Source of the DNA: Pectinophora gossypiella
Lineage: Eukaryota > Arthropoda > Insecta > Lepidoptera > Gelechiidae
Reading direction: 5' to 3'
Length of the DNA: 64,000 nt
NCBI RefSeq assembly: GCF_024362695.1
Contig: NC_065427.1
Coordinates: forward strand, 372,001-436,000
Program-made: the position numbers and the translations under genes
In this document: in pieces, positions 43,994-54,221 of the stretch
Layout: every line of letters starts with the position of its first letter
Position numbering within the stretch: the first letter of the stretch is position 1
The notes under the pieces: generated by a model
The model's input: only the letters and a program-made list of their open reading frames with translations
Databases searched by the model: none
Told to the model about the DNA's origin: nothing

Positions 43994-44232
43994 TTTTTCT
44001 TCTATCATGTGGGTTGTGAGGTGGACTACCAACCTCATTAACCCTGGTGTCAGGGGTACCATTGAGCTGCAAAAGGCCCCTGATATGACTCATGTCACTA
44101 CGTACATACACTAGTAAGTAGTAACCGGGACCAACGGCTTAACGTGCCTTCCGACGCACGGATCGTCTTACTTTCGGAGAATCAGGTGATCAGCCTGTAA
44201 TGTCCTAACCAAACTAGGGATCACAAAGTGAA
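43994..44232 (-). repeat. SINE-A, 5' truncated
   Basis: Tail and body on minus ('cttctatcatgtgggttgtg', 'accgggaccaacggcttaac', 'caaactagggatcacaaagt'). The tRNA head is missing. Confidence 0.85.
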
Positions 44233-45070
44233 CACACATAGACACAGAGCACATTACAAAGTCGAATATATAGCAATACAATTCGTTCTGTGTCCCTGAA
44301 CGGACAATGCGAGATGTATAATAATACGGGTGTACTCACTCCTCGCCACTATTTAATAGGGGGCTAGCTTATTACCATTATTAACTGCGCCAATATCCTA
44401 TGATCCAAACATGAATTCAAACTCGTAAAGTCGAATTTAGAACCCGAGCCGGAATCCATGACACTTCGATATAATCACGGATTTAAACTTCATTGTTGTT
44501 TTCAATATATAGCACGAACGCCTTTCGTAAATCGAATCAGGCTCCAGTAAGTCCAGTAATTAAAAGGCCATTCTGCGAAGCTGACACGGCCACCGCCGCC
44601 CGCGCCGCCCGCCCGTCCACAATCACGAACCGTGTGAAACATTAACAACCCGGACCCGAGCGGAATTATTGATGCCCGCACTATAACAAAGAATCGCTGG
44701 TGAATTTTTGACGAGATGCTTTGTAAAACGACCGTTGCTTGTTCTACATGGTTTTTTGAGGATTTGCGGACGCGTTTTACGGCGTTTAGCATTTCTACTG
44801 TCGACTACCGTTGGTTATGCGGATTACGAGTCACTTAAATATAATGCATTTCAGTATTAAAATGTTGTACTTACCTATACTTGGATAAAGTAAATTCACT
44901 TCAAGCAACCATGAAGCATAGTTATGCATGATAAATAACAGTCACAACATTTCTAAAATTTTGAGTGATAGTAGAGGTACTTACCTAACTTAGGAAAGTA
45001 CTTACTGTGTGTAAAATACATTAATAAGACACTTAAAGTACATTGTCATAAGGGACCTCTACGTGTTGGC
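44233..45070. other. Gene-free stretch
   Basis: A CG-rich patch at about 44580-44640 is notable against the AT-rich background. No gene is supported. Confidence 0.3.
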
Positions 45071-45251
45071 TTCGGCCCCACGCACGCCTTTCCAAAGTCC
45101 AGGACTCCATAGGCCCGAGATATGGAAACGACATACATAATAATAATAAATTATTTATCAAGAGTTAACAGGACTCACATACAATAATAATTAATGTTTT
45201 TAATAAATAGGTATCTGATCTACTTCCTACAAATAGTGGTGCCTTACTTAT

Positions 45252-45451
45252 AATAGGGTCGTGTACTAGGTTGAAGATAAATTATGAAATTCTGATTACT
45301 ATAAATAAAGAAAGATCTAAAACTTTCTTCTACCAGTATGTTAGATGGTATTTCAAACTCATTTTATTTCTAGTTCTAAGGAATTTTCTCCCACAATTTT
45401 GGTTCCCATAATACACAGACACACACGCACACACAAACACACACGCACACA

Positions 45452-45488
<37 letters not shown>

Positions 45489-45910
45489 AACACACATCTT
45501 TGTTTTTTGTATCTTTATTTTATTTTATTTTTTCATTTTTCATTTTAATTACCATAGTTATTAAGTAAAAAGTATATTATTGTACCTCAAATATTAATGA
45601 AGTATGTCAATTTGGGAAGACACCGGCTTCTGAAATACAGTTAAACTAGTTTAGGAGCCAGGGCCTTATTTATAATTGTTACTTGTTTGTTGTACTAAAT
45701 AAACTTTCTTTCTTTCTTTCTTTCTTTCTTTCTAATGGAAAACATTTACTTCTTTCTATATAACTTATTTATGAGTTTTATAAGTGCGACATTTCGTCGC
45801 GTTGTTCTATGACGTCACAGTGTGCTTTTTGATACAAATTCATACATCTTAGTGATTTCATGTTTTGACGTTTAGTAAAAAGTAACTGATTTGACTAGTT
45901 GGAAACTAGC
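45252..45910 (-). repeat. Repeat F interrupted by a LINE 3' end
   Basis: The ends match 19369-19605 in the opposite orientation ('gggtcgtgtactaggtt', 'gaaattctgattact' on the left; 'ttttgacgtttagtaaaaag', 'ttggaaactagcctatt' on the right). The centre (about 45305-45733) is a LINE 3' end. Confidence 0.75.
45305..45733 (+). repeat. Solo 3' end of a LINE-1/LINE-2 type element
   Basis: It has a CA-rich run (45414-45485), a T-rich segment and 'ttaggagccagggcc' (compare 'ttaggctccagcctct' on the LINE-2 strand). It ends with AATAAA and a (TTTC)n tail (45706-45733). No clear coding part is left. Confidence 0.65.
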
Positions 45911-46272
45911 CTATTGTAGAAATGCATCTATTTCTGTCTCGTGCTCACTTTACAATTTCCCGAGCAAGTTGTTCGCAACCGTTAATATTTTCTCATCCTG
46001 CCATAGAACTTTCCCACTATGTAGGATTGCCCACAGACCCGCTACAGGGGGTGCATCGGGCAGGGGGGCGGGAGGAGATCTGAATAACGACCCGACACAC
46101 GCCATATGGGGCCCACTCGGACGTTGCATATTGTATGTTAATACTTAGGAATCCTTGTATCTGATAATACGTAAACAGTCTAAACATATTTACTATTATG
46201 AAAAGTATATACGCCAAACCCCGGTACTGGGACCAAAGGGTTATTAATTAATAATTACATTTTTAGTGCATC
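45911..46272. other. Gene-free stretch
   Basis: No supported gene; overlapping opposed frames at 45891-46217 have no domain. Confidence 0.3.
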
Positions 46273-46274
46273 TT

Positions 46275-46430
46275 TCGCTGAAACAGTTGGCTCGACCATT
46301 ATAGACGGCTCAAGTCTACAGCTCACCACCTATCACGTAGCTCTAAACGAAAGTTCGGTGACGTGTGGGTACTTTATTCATCGTGTGAATGCACCTCAGT
46401 CGTGGGCTTGTGTTATAAAATTGAAAATTA
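46275..46430 (+). repeat. Repeat C
   Basis: 'aacagttggctcgaccatta' and 'tatcacgtagctctaa' followed by 'gtgtgggtacttt' and 'gtgggcttgtgtta' give a near-complete copy. Confidence 0.75.
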
Positions 46431-47728
46431 TGTAAATACACTTATTTACGTTACATAATTTACACGTTTCGTCTTGCGGGTTCGGAACTCGGTTAGGAGT
46501 GCGGCTTATTACAGTACCGCATAATATTTATCGGCCGAATGCCGCTAAGTGATTGGTGTAAGTCCGTCGCACTCGACAGAACTATGCTAACAGTAAAATA
46601 TACGCTATGCATAATGCAAGGCTGTGCGCGGTGCCGCGGGTCCGGCCGCCTGTCACACTGCACGCAGATAAATGCATAGGTACCTATATTACTGGCAATA
46701 AATTCATTTTATTCTTATTATTCTTCTATACTTGACGAATTTATCCCATATCGTCGCCGTTACCGAACTACGTGAGCGCCTTTTTGAAAAAAGACGGATG
46801 TGATTTTTGTAACAAAACTTCGCAATATACAAGCTAGCTTCAATCCAAGTAAAAAGTATACTTTTTTTAAATTAAGTACTTGAAAAAAAAACCAAGGTTT
46901 AGTTAGTTACCCCCAGGTTAGCGCCGTTTTAAAATATGTGGATTTTTCTCAACTATACCTCGTTTGTATTCAACTAATTTAAACAAACAACTGATCTATA
47001 GTTATTATCGATATTGCATGTACTTAACGAAGTGTATGGTGATGTTATCCTCATATCGCCTATAATTCTTCCCGAAATTATAATATTAATAAAAAATAAA
47101 AGTTGAATTTAACTCAGAAAATACCACATCACGTTTGGTGTCACAGGCGGCTACACGCAGAGTCCTCTAATGAAATAGTCCATAAATCTGGAATATTGGA
47201 CTGGCGACATGCCTAACTACGGTGTTTCCTTCCCCTCGTTACTCCACCGCCGCTCCACCTACACTACTTGTTATCCTCTATATTTTTTTTATATTATACC
47301 CAACAACACTGAGTTTTGCGGTCCCCTGAGCTCTATTTATTTACATTGTTATCAGTTTATCATCATAATTCAGTTAATAACTGCCTTTATAGCATTTCAT
47401 CGACCGGAAAATTAAGGTAATAAATAATTTTATGAAAACAAAAGAAAATAAGTAACTACATTGAAGTAACTAACGCTTGCAATAGCTTTGTAAAGATGAC
47501 TAAAGGATTAGGTACCTTCCAATTCAAATTCAAACATACTAATACACCAAAATAAAAGAAAATAGTTACAAAAGAGGATTAACAAAACATGGAGGCCTTA
47601 TCGCTTAAAGCGATTTCTTCGAGTCAACTATGAGGTCCTCACCTCAGGTCAGTTCAAAGATACCTTCCTTATTATGACTTAAATTATCCAATATAGGAAT
47701 TTAATAGTTGATGAAGGACTTTAACAGC
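46431..47728. other. Gene-free stretch
   Basis: 1.3 kb with no recognised feature. A CG-rich patch at 46620-46665 stands out in composition only. Confidence 0.3.
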
Positions 47729-47730
47729 GT

Positions 47731-48016
47731 TGGTGTCCCAGTGGTTGAGGGTTGGCCTCACGATCCGGAGGTCCCAGGTTCGAATCCTGGTGGGGCATAT
47801 TACTTCGTGATTCCTAGTTTGTTTAGGATTTTGCAGGTTGATAACCCGATTTTCCGAAATTAAGGTGATTCGTACTTTGGAACGTGAAACTGTATTACTA
47901 CTTACTGATGCAAGTACCTTGACGTTTGACGAGCCACGTCAAAAGCTTTTAGCCAATAACCCTTACACCAAGGTTGCTCAGGTTAGTCATTTACCTCACA
48001 ACCCACACGATAGAAG
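47731..48016 (+). repeat. tRNA-derived SINE-A, diverged body
   Basis: A good head ('ggtgtcccagtggttgaggg', B box 'aggttcgaatcc') and tail ('acctcacaacccacacgata'). The body is strongly diverged. Confidence 0.85.
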
Positions 48017-48539
48017 TACTTTAATATTAAGTGTGGCTTCAAATTATCTTCCCACATCATCCCGATAAGTATAAATGACCTGCGCAAATTATGTCCGTAG
48101 TTTTATTTGCAGACAACAGAGATTTATTATTGTACGGGAAAAAACGTATCAAGTTTATGTGTGTGTGAGTATCAGTTTATTGTTTCTTGTATCTGTATTC
48201 AGTGGGATGGTAATCGGAGGGAAACTGCCCTCTTTAGACCGCATGTGACAATTACCCTCCCCCACGATTCAACCCAGAGTCCGGCCGCGCCCGACCTCTG
48301 AACGTGATTCTTACACAGCTATTGTTTTGTTATATCTCCTAAACGGATTTCTTCAACATGTCATGTATTGTATTGTAAGATTCCATTACGATAGATGGTA
48401 AGTATCTTTACTTTTGTTCTTTTGTTAAGATATAAAGTAAGTTTACCTGATAATTCCCAGTGGTCTTACCAGTAAGTAAGTCCATCGGGAAGAAAATTCC
48501 CAATAGTTCAACTGGTAAGACAACTCAGTAAAACTACTG

Positions 48540-48985
48540 GTAATAGGGGGATATTTTTAGAGAGAAAAGGATGTAGGCTCCATTGCTAGTGTTAAAAATT
48601 GTCTTTGTCCTAATACATAGATACACATAAAATCAAACTCAGTGAATGTCTGAAATCAAACTACTGGGAATAGGGGGATATTTTTAGAGAGAAAAGGATG
48701 ATGGCTCTATTGCTAGTGTTAAAAACCGTCTTTGTACTAATACATAGATATGTTACGGCTAATACCCGAAGTATGGCTACACCTAGTTATAGCCGGTTAG
48801 AACTAGGTGTAGCCTCTTACTTTTGGTTAAACCTAATACGAGCCGATGGTTTTCGAGTAAAACTAGGTCTAGCCTTCATCATGCCGGCTATAACTAGGTC
48901 CAGCCATTCCCTGTTGGATAAAACTAGATATTATATATTAGCCGTAACAGATACGCATAAAATCACGCCTAGGTATTTCCGTAAC
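48540..48985. repeat. Tandem duplication of about 130 bp, second unit filled
   Basis: Unit 1 (about 48540-48635) and unit 2 (about 48670-48750 plus 48950-48966) share 'atagggggatatttttagag', 'agaaaaggatg', 'attgctagtgttaaaaa' and 'aatacatagata'. Unit 1 then reads 'cacataaaatc' directly, whereas unit 2 has the TIR element 48751-48949 before 'gatacgcataaaatc'. Confidence 0.85.
48751..48949. mobile_element. 199-bp TIR element with 4-bp GATA duplication
   Basis: Perfect 14-bp terminal inverted repeats TGTTACGGCTAATA. GATA lies on both sides (48747-48750 and 48950-48953) but only once at the empty site in unit 1. The interior holds several diverged copies, in both orientations, of a CTAGGTNTAGCC-type motif. 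No coding sequence. Non-autonomous class II by structure; superfamily unknown. Confidence 0.88.
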
Positions 48986-48989
48986 ATGT

Positions 48990-49504
48990 AAGTGCGAGTG
49001 AGAACAATCCGCGCTGAAGACTAAATCAAAACCCAGAGGTGGTGAGGTCGGCGCGGCGCCCGATACGAATTAGTGCGACAGCGTTTCGTTTCATTTACTA
49101 GTAATCCGCGTGTTACAGCATTTTTGAAATTAAATGTGTCGAGAGCATTTCGCACCTGAGCGGGTATGGACGACGAGCACTCGGCCGGTTGTCACCGCTG
49201 TATTGGGCACGTCGTCGTCTTAATGGAGTTCACCGTACTGAGATTGGGTTCGACTCGACGACTCAGGTTATTACTGCTGCACACCAAAGCACTTTATTTT
49301 CGTTGACATTTGCGGAACGCAAAAACTACGCCGCAACGTCATGGCTTTGTTGGAAAGCGGTGAATGTGATACGCTGAAATGCGATGTTTTGCGACTATTG
49401 GATTATGCAATCACAAAAAGAAGTGCCTTGTAGATGATAGTGAGTGTTTGTATAATCTTCATTACTTACTTAGATGTTTGTCGATAGTGATGATTAGATG
49501 ACTG
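48990..49504. other. Gene-free stretch
   Basis: A block at 49045-49072 ('gaggtcggcgcggcgcccgatacgaatt' type) is related, inverted, to the 'accaattcgtatcgggtgccgacc' host sequence around 27140-27162. No gene is supported. Confidence 0.35.
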
Positions 49505-49513
49505 TGATATTAC

Positions 49514-49790
49514 TTCTTCTATCGTGTGGGTTGTGAGGTGGAGTACCAACCTCATCAACCCTGGTGTCAGGGTTATTATTGAGCCGCCAAAGGCCCCTGA
49601 CATGGCTCATGTAACGACTACTTACTTACATCAGTAAGTAGTAACCGGGACCAACGGCTTAACGTGCCTTTCGAAGCACGGATCATCTTACTTTTTGGAC
49701 AATCAGGTGATCAGCCTGTAATGTCCTAACCAAACTAGGGATCACAAAGTGATTTTTGTGATATGTCCCCACCGAGATTCGAACCCCGGG
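49514..49790 (-). repeat. 5'-truncated SINE-A with perfect target duplication
   Basis: Tail and body are complete and the copy stops inside the tRNA head just after the B box. TGATATTAC flanks it on both sides (49505-49513 and 49791-49799), so truncation happened at insertion. Confidence 0.9.
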
Positions 49791-49799
49791 TGATATTAC

Positions 49800-50264
49800 C
49801 GTGAAGTGTGGGTAAGTTATAAAAAACAAAGTACTTATAGAAGATTTAATAAATCAAAAAATATTATATCGCTATAAAATTATCTGAAATATGTATTTGT
49901 TCTGAAGAGGCTCTCCATTGAAGGCCGAATGATCCCAAACATGGTAACAAAATTCCAATTTTATGGCGGATGCCACAAAGGGGTCTTGACCCAAAAAATC
50001 ATGGCCCCGACGAGGTCAATCGGAGACTCGGTATCTACCTAAATGACATATCAAATTAAACCCTCAAAAAGCACTTTGCAATTGATTTGTTTATTTAAGC
50101 ACTTATTCATGTATTTGATAATGAACCGAACGACTCAATAAGGGACTAATAATTCTCTTTAAAAAAACTTTTAACTGCACGCAAACACTCAGAAATCCTA
50201 TTATAGAAGCATTTGATTCGTCCTCAGATGTACAGGGTAAACCGTAGGTAACATGGGATAGATA
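49800..50264. other. Gene-free stretch
   Basis: No supported feature. Confidence 0.3.
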
Positions 50265-50420
50265 GATAGATAAAATACTTTGTTGAGCACAATGGACACA
50301 AAATACAGAGATAAGGACAACATTATACTGAAAAGCATAACAGGCGGCCTTATTGCCTATGCAGCATTTCAGTCTGAGTTGGGATCAGTATATCGCCGAT
50401 ATTATTTATTATTCCTTCAC
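50265..50420 (-). repeat. Probable LINE 3' end with 'caataaggcc' motif
   Basis: On minus it has 'ggcaataaggccgcctgtta', as at 20345-20455 and near 60250. The rest is too diverged to align by eye. Confidence 0.45.
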
Positions 50421-51124
50421 TTTAAAGCATACAATCCCTCTATCGTTATGACTACCTGTCCGTCAAGATAAACCGCATAACGCGTTCTAAGTATGTTTAT
50501 TATTCACGTCCACTCCAACATCATCACCAGTTTCGAAAAAAAAACCGCCAACCTAAGCTGAAGATTTGACAGGTCCGTCTTTTTATAGAAACGACAGCCT
50601 GTTTAACCGTCCAACTCACGAAGGAAAAACCAGCCCATCACAGATTAAATCACATACCTCCGAAACGCATTTCTCGATTTTTTTTTTTAGTTAAGAGTCT
50701 TTTGTAATTATTTATTTTTATTTTGCTGCAATAAAGTTAATATGTGTACTTATATTTGTATTTTCTCGGAATGTGGGTTTCCTGACGATGTTTTCATGAT
50801 GATTTCACTGTAACATAGAGGAAAAAATAACAAAAGGATTAGCTTTAAAACAACTTCACATTACCGGGAATGCAGTTTTACCTTACAATGAAGATTCTTC
50901 AGTGTAATATATCAAAGTGGGAGCGACTATCAGCTTTCTTCGTGACGAGCGGAGTAAAGAATGGTCGACTCGCATCGCTTCACGCAACCAGTGAACCGGC
51001 GGCTCTTTGGACACGTCGCACGACCGAGTGCAGCCATGGAGCTAATATCCTTCAGCTCCTATCTATCGTAATGGAGTTATATTCTAGGCTTATACCTCAA
51101 AACATATTAAGGTTGTAATAAAAT
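50421..51124. other. Gene-free stretch
   Basis: No supported gene. Confidence 0.3.
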
Positions 51125-51126
51125 GT

Positions 51127-51212
51127 CTTCTTCTCAAATGTGTGTTGTGAGATCAAGTTACTAATGAATCGCCAAAGGCCCCTGACATGGCTCGTGTAAT
51201 GACAAAATACGT
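51127..51212 (-). repeat. SINE-A tail fragment
   Basis: 'gaatcgccaaaggcccctg' and 'catggctcgtgtaatgac' match the SINE-A tail on minus. Confidence 0.65.
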
Positions 51213-51309
51213 GTTAAATTTACCTCACATTTGTTAAATTCTGAGAAGTGGTTTAGATGTTAGCAGGGAACAGACGTACATACATACATACGTAGCACAT
51301 AATACCGCT

Positions 51310-51490
51310 ATTGCCCCACTAAGGGCGATTAATTTCTTTCAAATATTATCCCCTCAGACGACGCTCTGAGCCGAGGATGTCGCCCAACTGTTGTCTTATG
51401 TACCGGGTGAGACTCCTCAGCGCTCTCCATTTGTCCGGCCTAGTAGTAAATACCAACTGCGGCAAATCTACACTTAGTTACGTCATAAAA
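51310..51490 (+). repeat. Poly(A) LINE 3' end, diverged
   Basis: It has 'tgagccgaggatgtcgcccaa', 'gtcttatgtaccgggtgaga', 'catttgtccggcc' and 'gcggcaaatctacacttagt', in the orientation opposite to 3190-3635. Confidence 0.75.
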
Positions 51491-51534
51491 ACAAACACAT
51501 AACCCTCATATTTGCTTCACCGCAGTCGGGTAAA

Positions 51535-51620
51535 AAGCCGTAAGGAGTAAAGGGGCGCGCACGGACTGTCTGTCTTGCTTTTTAGCGAGAATTTTGTATG
51601 GAGTGTCCGGTGTAGTTGAT
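51535..51620 (+). repeat. Repeat G fragment
   Basis: It shares 'gtaaggagtaaagggg', 'cggactgtctg' and 'gagtgtccgg' with 27717-27870 and 30742-30870. Confidence 0.6.
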
Positions 51621-51689
51621 GTTGTTCAAACCCGTTAAATGTTCATTTAAAAAACTACCTACACTGCCGCATCCGACAACACTACGCTC

Positions 51690-51730
51690 CGTGTATCTAT
51701 ATAGTAGCGCCGGGCAGTGAGCTGTCAATG
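51690..51730 (+). promoter_or_regulatory. Weak candidate TATA/initiator core
   Basis: A TATATAG at about 51697-51703 is followed about 15 bp later by 'gggcagtgag' in a CG-rich patch. A small frame (51728-51997) follows. No downstream gene is recognised, so this is only a compositional and motif hint. Confidence 0.2.
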
Positions 51731-52052
51731 TGTCGCACTCGCAGCGGCCTGTCTACCCCGCAGGGCCGGACAGCGCAGCTTACAGCGCACTCCCCTGCAG
51801 AACTAACTCGCGTCATTAAATTTCCACCGAGACATCGTTTGTTCCTGTTTACTCCTAGATTTGAAATACGTTCTGCTTTTGTTTTCAATTACGTAAGACT
51901 TTTATCGCTGGAACTCAAAAATGAGGACGGCTGGCGATTTATTTGCTTCAATAACTTTTGTTTTTGTGAAATAAAAGTCGTGTTAAGTATCTCATAACGA
52001 CTAATTCACATTCAGATTTATTTATTTCATATTTAGTTGACACATTTTAAGT

Positions 52053-52354
52053 AGTTATGCATTCCGGACCTACCGCGGGTACTGTAAGAGTCCCGACGTA
52101 AGCTTTCTAAGTATTGTATGAAGCGCATTCCCAGACCTCCGGCGCAGACGAACAACATCCGTCCTGCGCATTCAGCTATAGATAAGCCCGAACTACCGGG
52201 AGGTATTGTTGTTTTCATAGCTTTCTTAGATCATAGAACTAGCTCATAAGTTTAGTCTTAAGTTGACCACTGTAAAGTACGCATTAAAAGGTTTAAATTC
52301 AAAATTCAATTTTTGCTTTTTAAAAAGAGTCCCTCGCTCCGCGGCAACTTAAGT
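52053..52354 (+). repeat. 5' LTR
   Basis: 302 bp, from AGTTATG to CTTAAGT. Compared by eye with 59672-59973, no difference was found. The exact right end is ambiguous by up to 4 nt because AAGT occurs at the LTR end and again as target duplication. A TATA-like 'ctatagataag' lies near 52176-52186. No unambiguous polyadenylation hexamer was seen. Confidence 0.93.
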
Positions 52355-52371
52355 GGCGCAGCCGGTAGGAT
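52354..52371 (+). other. tRNA-Ser primer binding site
   Basis: TGGCGCAGCCGGTAGGAT is complementary to the 3' end of an insect tRNA-Ser including CCA. It overlaps the last base of the LTR as drawn here. It primes minus-strand DNA synthesis. Confidence 0.85.
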
Positions 52372-52907
52372 ATCCGCTATTGGAAGAAGCTGTACCCATA
52401 AGACCTGCAACTCGGTTATCACGGGTTACAGTACGGTGGATATTCTACGAACCAAATAAATAACTTTTGGACAAGCGGCGTGAGACAAAGGACGAGTACT
52501 CTCTCGGTGGCAACGCACCACTCTAGTAGGAGGAAATGGGATCGAGCGGTCTGTGAGTAGACTTTTTCACTATCCTGTCTTATCCCTTTCTATTCCAGCT
52601 AATTGTGAGACTCATTTAGGTAGGGTCTGACAATCGGACATAAATTGCCGAATGTTTTAGACAGCTAGCATAGTTTAGATAGGATCTGACATTTGGTCAC
52701 AATCGCCGAATGTTTTAGATAATTAGCATAAAGTAGTTAAGTGATCTGATTTTCTAAAGAAAAATAATAAAATATAATTGAACAGAAATAATTGAAGTGA
52801 TTTATATTATTGTCTTATTTTGTGTCATTTACTTATGTATTTTTATTGTGTTTTTATTGTGTTTCTATTGTATTTTGTGTCTTGTGTTATATTTTAAGTA
52901 GATAAAA
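52372..52907 (+). other. Proviral leader
   Basis: A 536-nt untranslated leader. It includes an internal near-repeat of about 60 bp ('gggtctgacaatcgg' and 'ggatctgacatttgg', each followed by 'cgccgaatgttttaga') and a strong splice-donor-like CT|GTGAGT at about 52549-52556 that could serve env mRNA. Packaging and splicing roles are inference. Confidence 0.55.
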
Positions 52908-54221
52908 ATGACGCAACAAATTTCTCTTGTTCCAAACGAAATGCTAAGCCTTATTCCAAAATTCAGTGGCGAACCACAGTTGCTAAATTTATTCATTAAT
53001 AAAGCTGAGTATGTATTATCGGCATATGCCCAGCAACAGGACAATCCACACCAAACGCAATATGTATTTCATGCTATTTCAAGCAGACTAATAGACAAAG
53101 CAGCACATTTACTAAGCGAAAGACAAGATGTGAACACTTGGTCTTCCTTAAAAGATTTATTAATCCTACATTTCGGTGACCCAAGGTCGGAAGAATGTAT
53201 AGCTATCGAATTGGAATCAATGAAAATTAAATCTGGCGAATCGTATCACGATTTTTGTTGTCGAATCCAACAAGAGCGAAGCACTCTGTTTGCTAAAGTG
53301 AATCTATTACAGGATGAAGGCGTTAAGGCCGCGAAAATGATAATTTACAATAACACTTGCCTTAATGTGTTCATGTATAATCTGCCCGAGAACCTCATTA
53401 GGACGGTGCGACTTAAGGGTTCTAACACGCTCGAGAACGCCTTAAGCGTAGTTACGGAGGAAGTAAATTTCCAATTTCAATACGACGCGAAAAATAAGAA
53501 CAAAACTCAACCCGCACAAGTTTCACAAACACCATTTACGAGAACAGCTCAAAATTTCAGATTCATTCCATCCGGTGCTGGATTTGGACCGTTTCCACAA
53601 CAGTCCCGTAATCCTTTTACCCAACAATTCCAACCTAATAAATTCGGATTCACACCAAAACCCCAGTTCGGATATCGACCCCCGAACCAAAATCAAGGAT
53701 TTAGATTTGGTATCCCCAACCAAAATAACTTTAAATTTGGAATACCTAATAACCAAAACTTTAAATTCGGTATCCCTAACCAACAAAATTTCAAATTTGG
53801 AATCCCAAACCAAAACGCACGATTTAATTTCCCAATGAATCATCCGTGGTATAGGCAAAACTTTAATAACCCGCAACAAACACGACCTCTGTATCAAATT
53901 ATGCCTAAAGCCGAACCTCAGAAACCGCATGCATGTGCATTACCCGAGCCTGACGTGTCGATGCGGACTGCTACAGCGCAATTCATGATCGACTCCCCTG
54001 ACGAATATAATAATATCTACTATACCGATGATTGCTTTGTCCCATACGATTACAACTATGAGGAAAACTATTTCACCGCGCAAGATGATTTTTCTGAGAA
54101 CTGCGAGGGCGTTCCTCCCCCTGAATTTGAACAACAAGCTGAAGAAAATGAATTGACTCCAACGGACTTGCCAGCCGAAAATTTTCAATCAAAGGCCTCA
54201 ACAAAACCCCGTCTCAAATAA
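52908..54221 (+). CDS. gag: Gag polyprotein of the errantivirus-type element
   Basis: 437 residues. The N-terminal two thirds form a helical capsid-type region (LINKAEYVLSAYAQQ, VFHAISSRLIDKAAHLL, DLLILHFGDPRSEE, YHDFCCRIQQERS) as in errantivirus Gag. From about residue 185 it is Gln/Asn/Phe/Pro-rich. At 264-308 it carries four tandem units of F(K/R)FGIPNQ type. No CCHC zinc knuckle is present, which is usual for this group. The C-terminus is acidic (SPDEYNNIYYTDD). It starts at the first ATG after the leader, with AAAA before it. The last 70 nt overlap the open pol frame. It builds the virus-like particle. Confidence 0.9.
   Translation: MTQQISLVPNEMLSLIPKFSGEPQLLNLFINKAEYVLSAYAQQQDNPHQTQYVFHAISSRLIDKAAHLLSERQDVNTWSSLKDLLILHFGDPRSEECIAIELESMKIKSGESYHDFCCRIQQERSTLFAKVNLLQDEGVKAAKMIIYNNTCLNVFMYNLPENLIRTVRLKGSNTLENALSVVTEEVNFQFQYDAKNKNKTQPAQVSQTPFTRTAQNFRFIPSGAGFGPFPQQSRNPFTQQFQPNKFGFTPKPQFGYRPPNQNQGFRFGIPNQNNFKFGIPNNQNFKFGIPNQQNFKFGIPNQNARFNFPMNHPWYRQNFNNPQQTRPLYQIMPKAEPQKPHACALPEPDVSMRTATAQFMIDSPDEYNNIYYTDDCFVPYDYNYEENYFTAQDDFSENCEGVPPPEFEQQAEENELTPTDLPAENFQSKASTKPRLK

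Noticed and set aside
45345..45548. 67-codon frame with His-Thr repeats
   Set aside because: Translation of the CA run in a truncated LINE 3' UTR.
53523..54188. Open frames antisense to or out of frame with gag
   Set aside because: Shadows of the gag repeats and of its biased composition.
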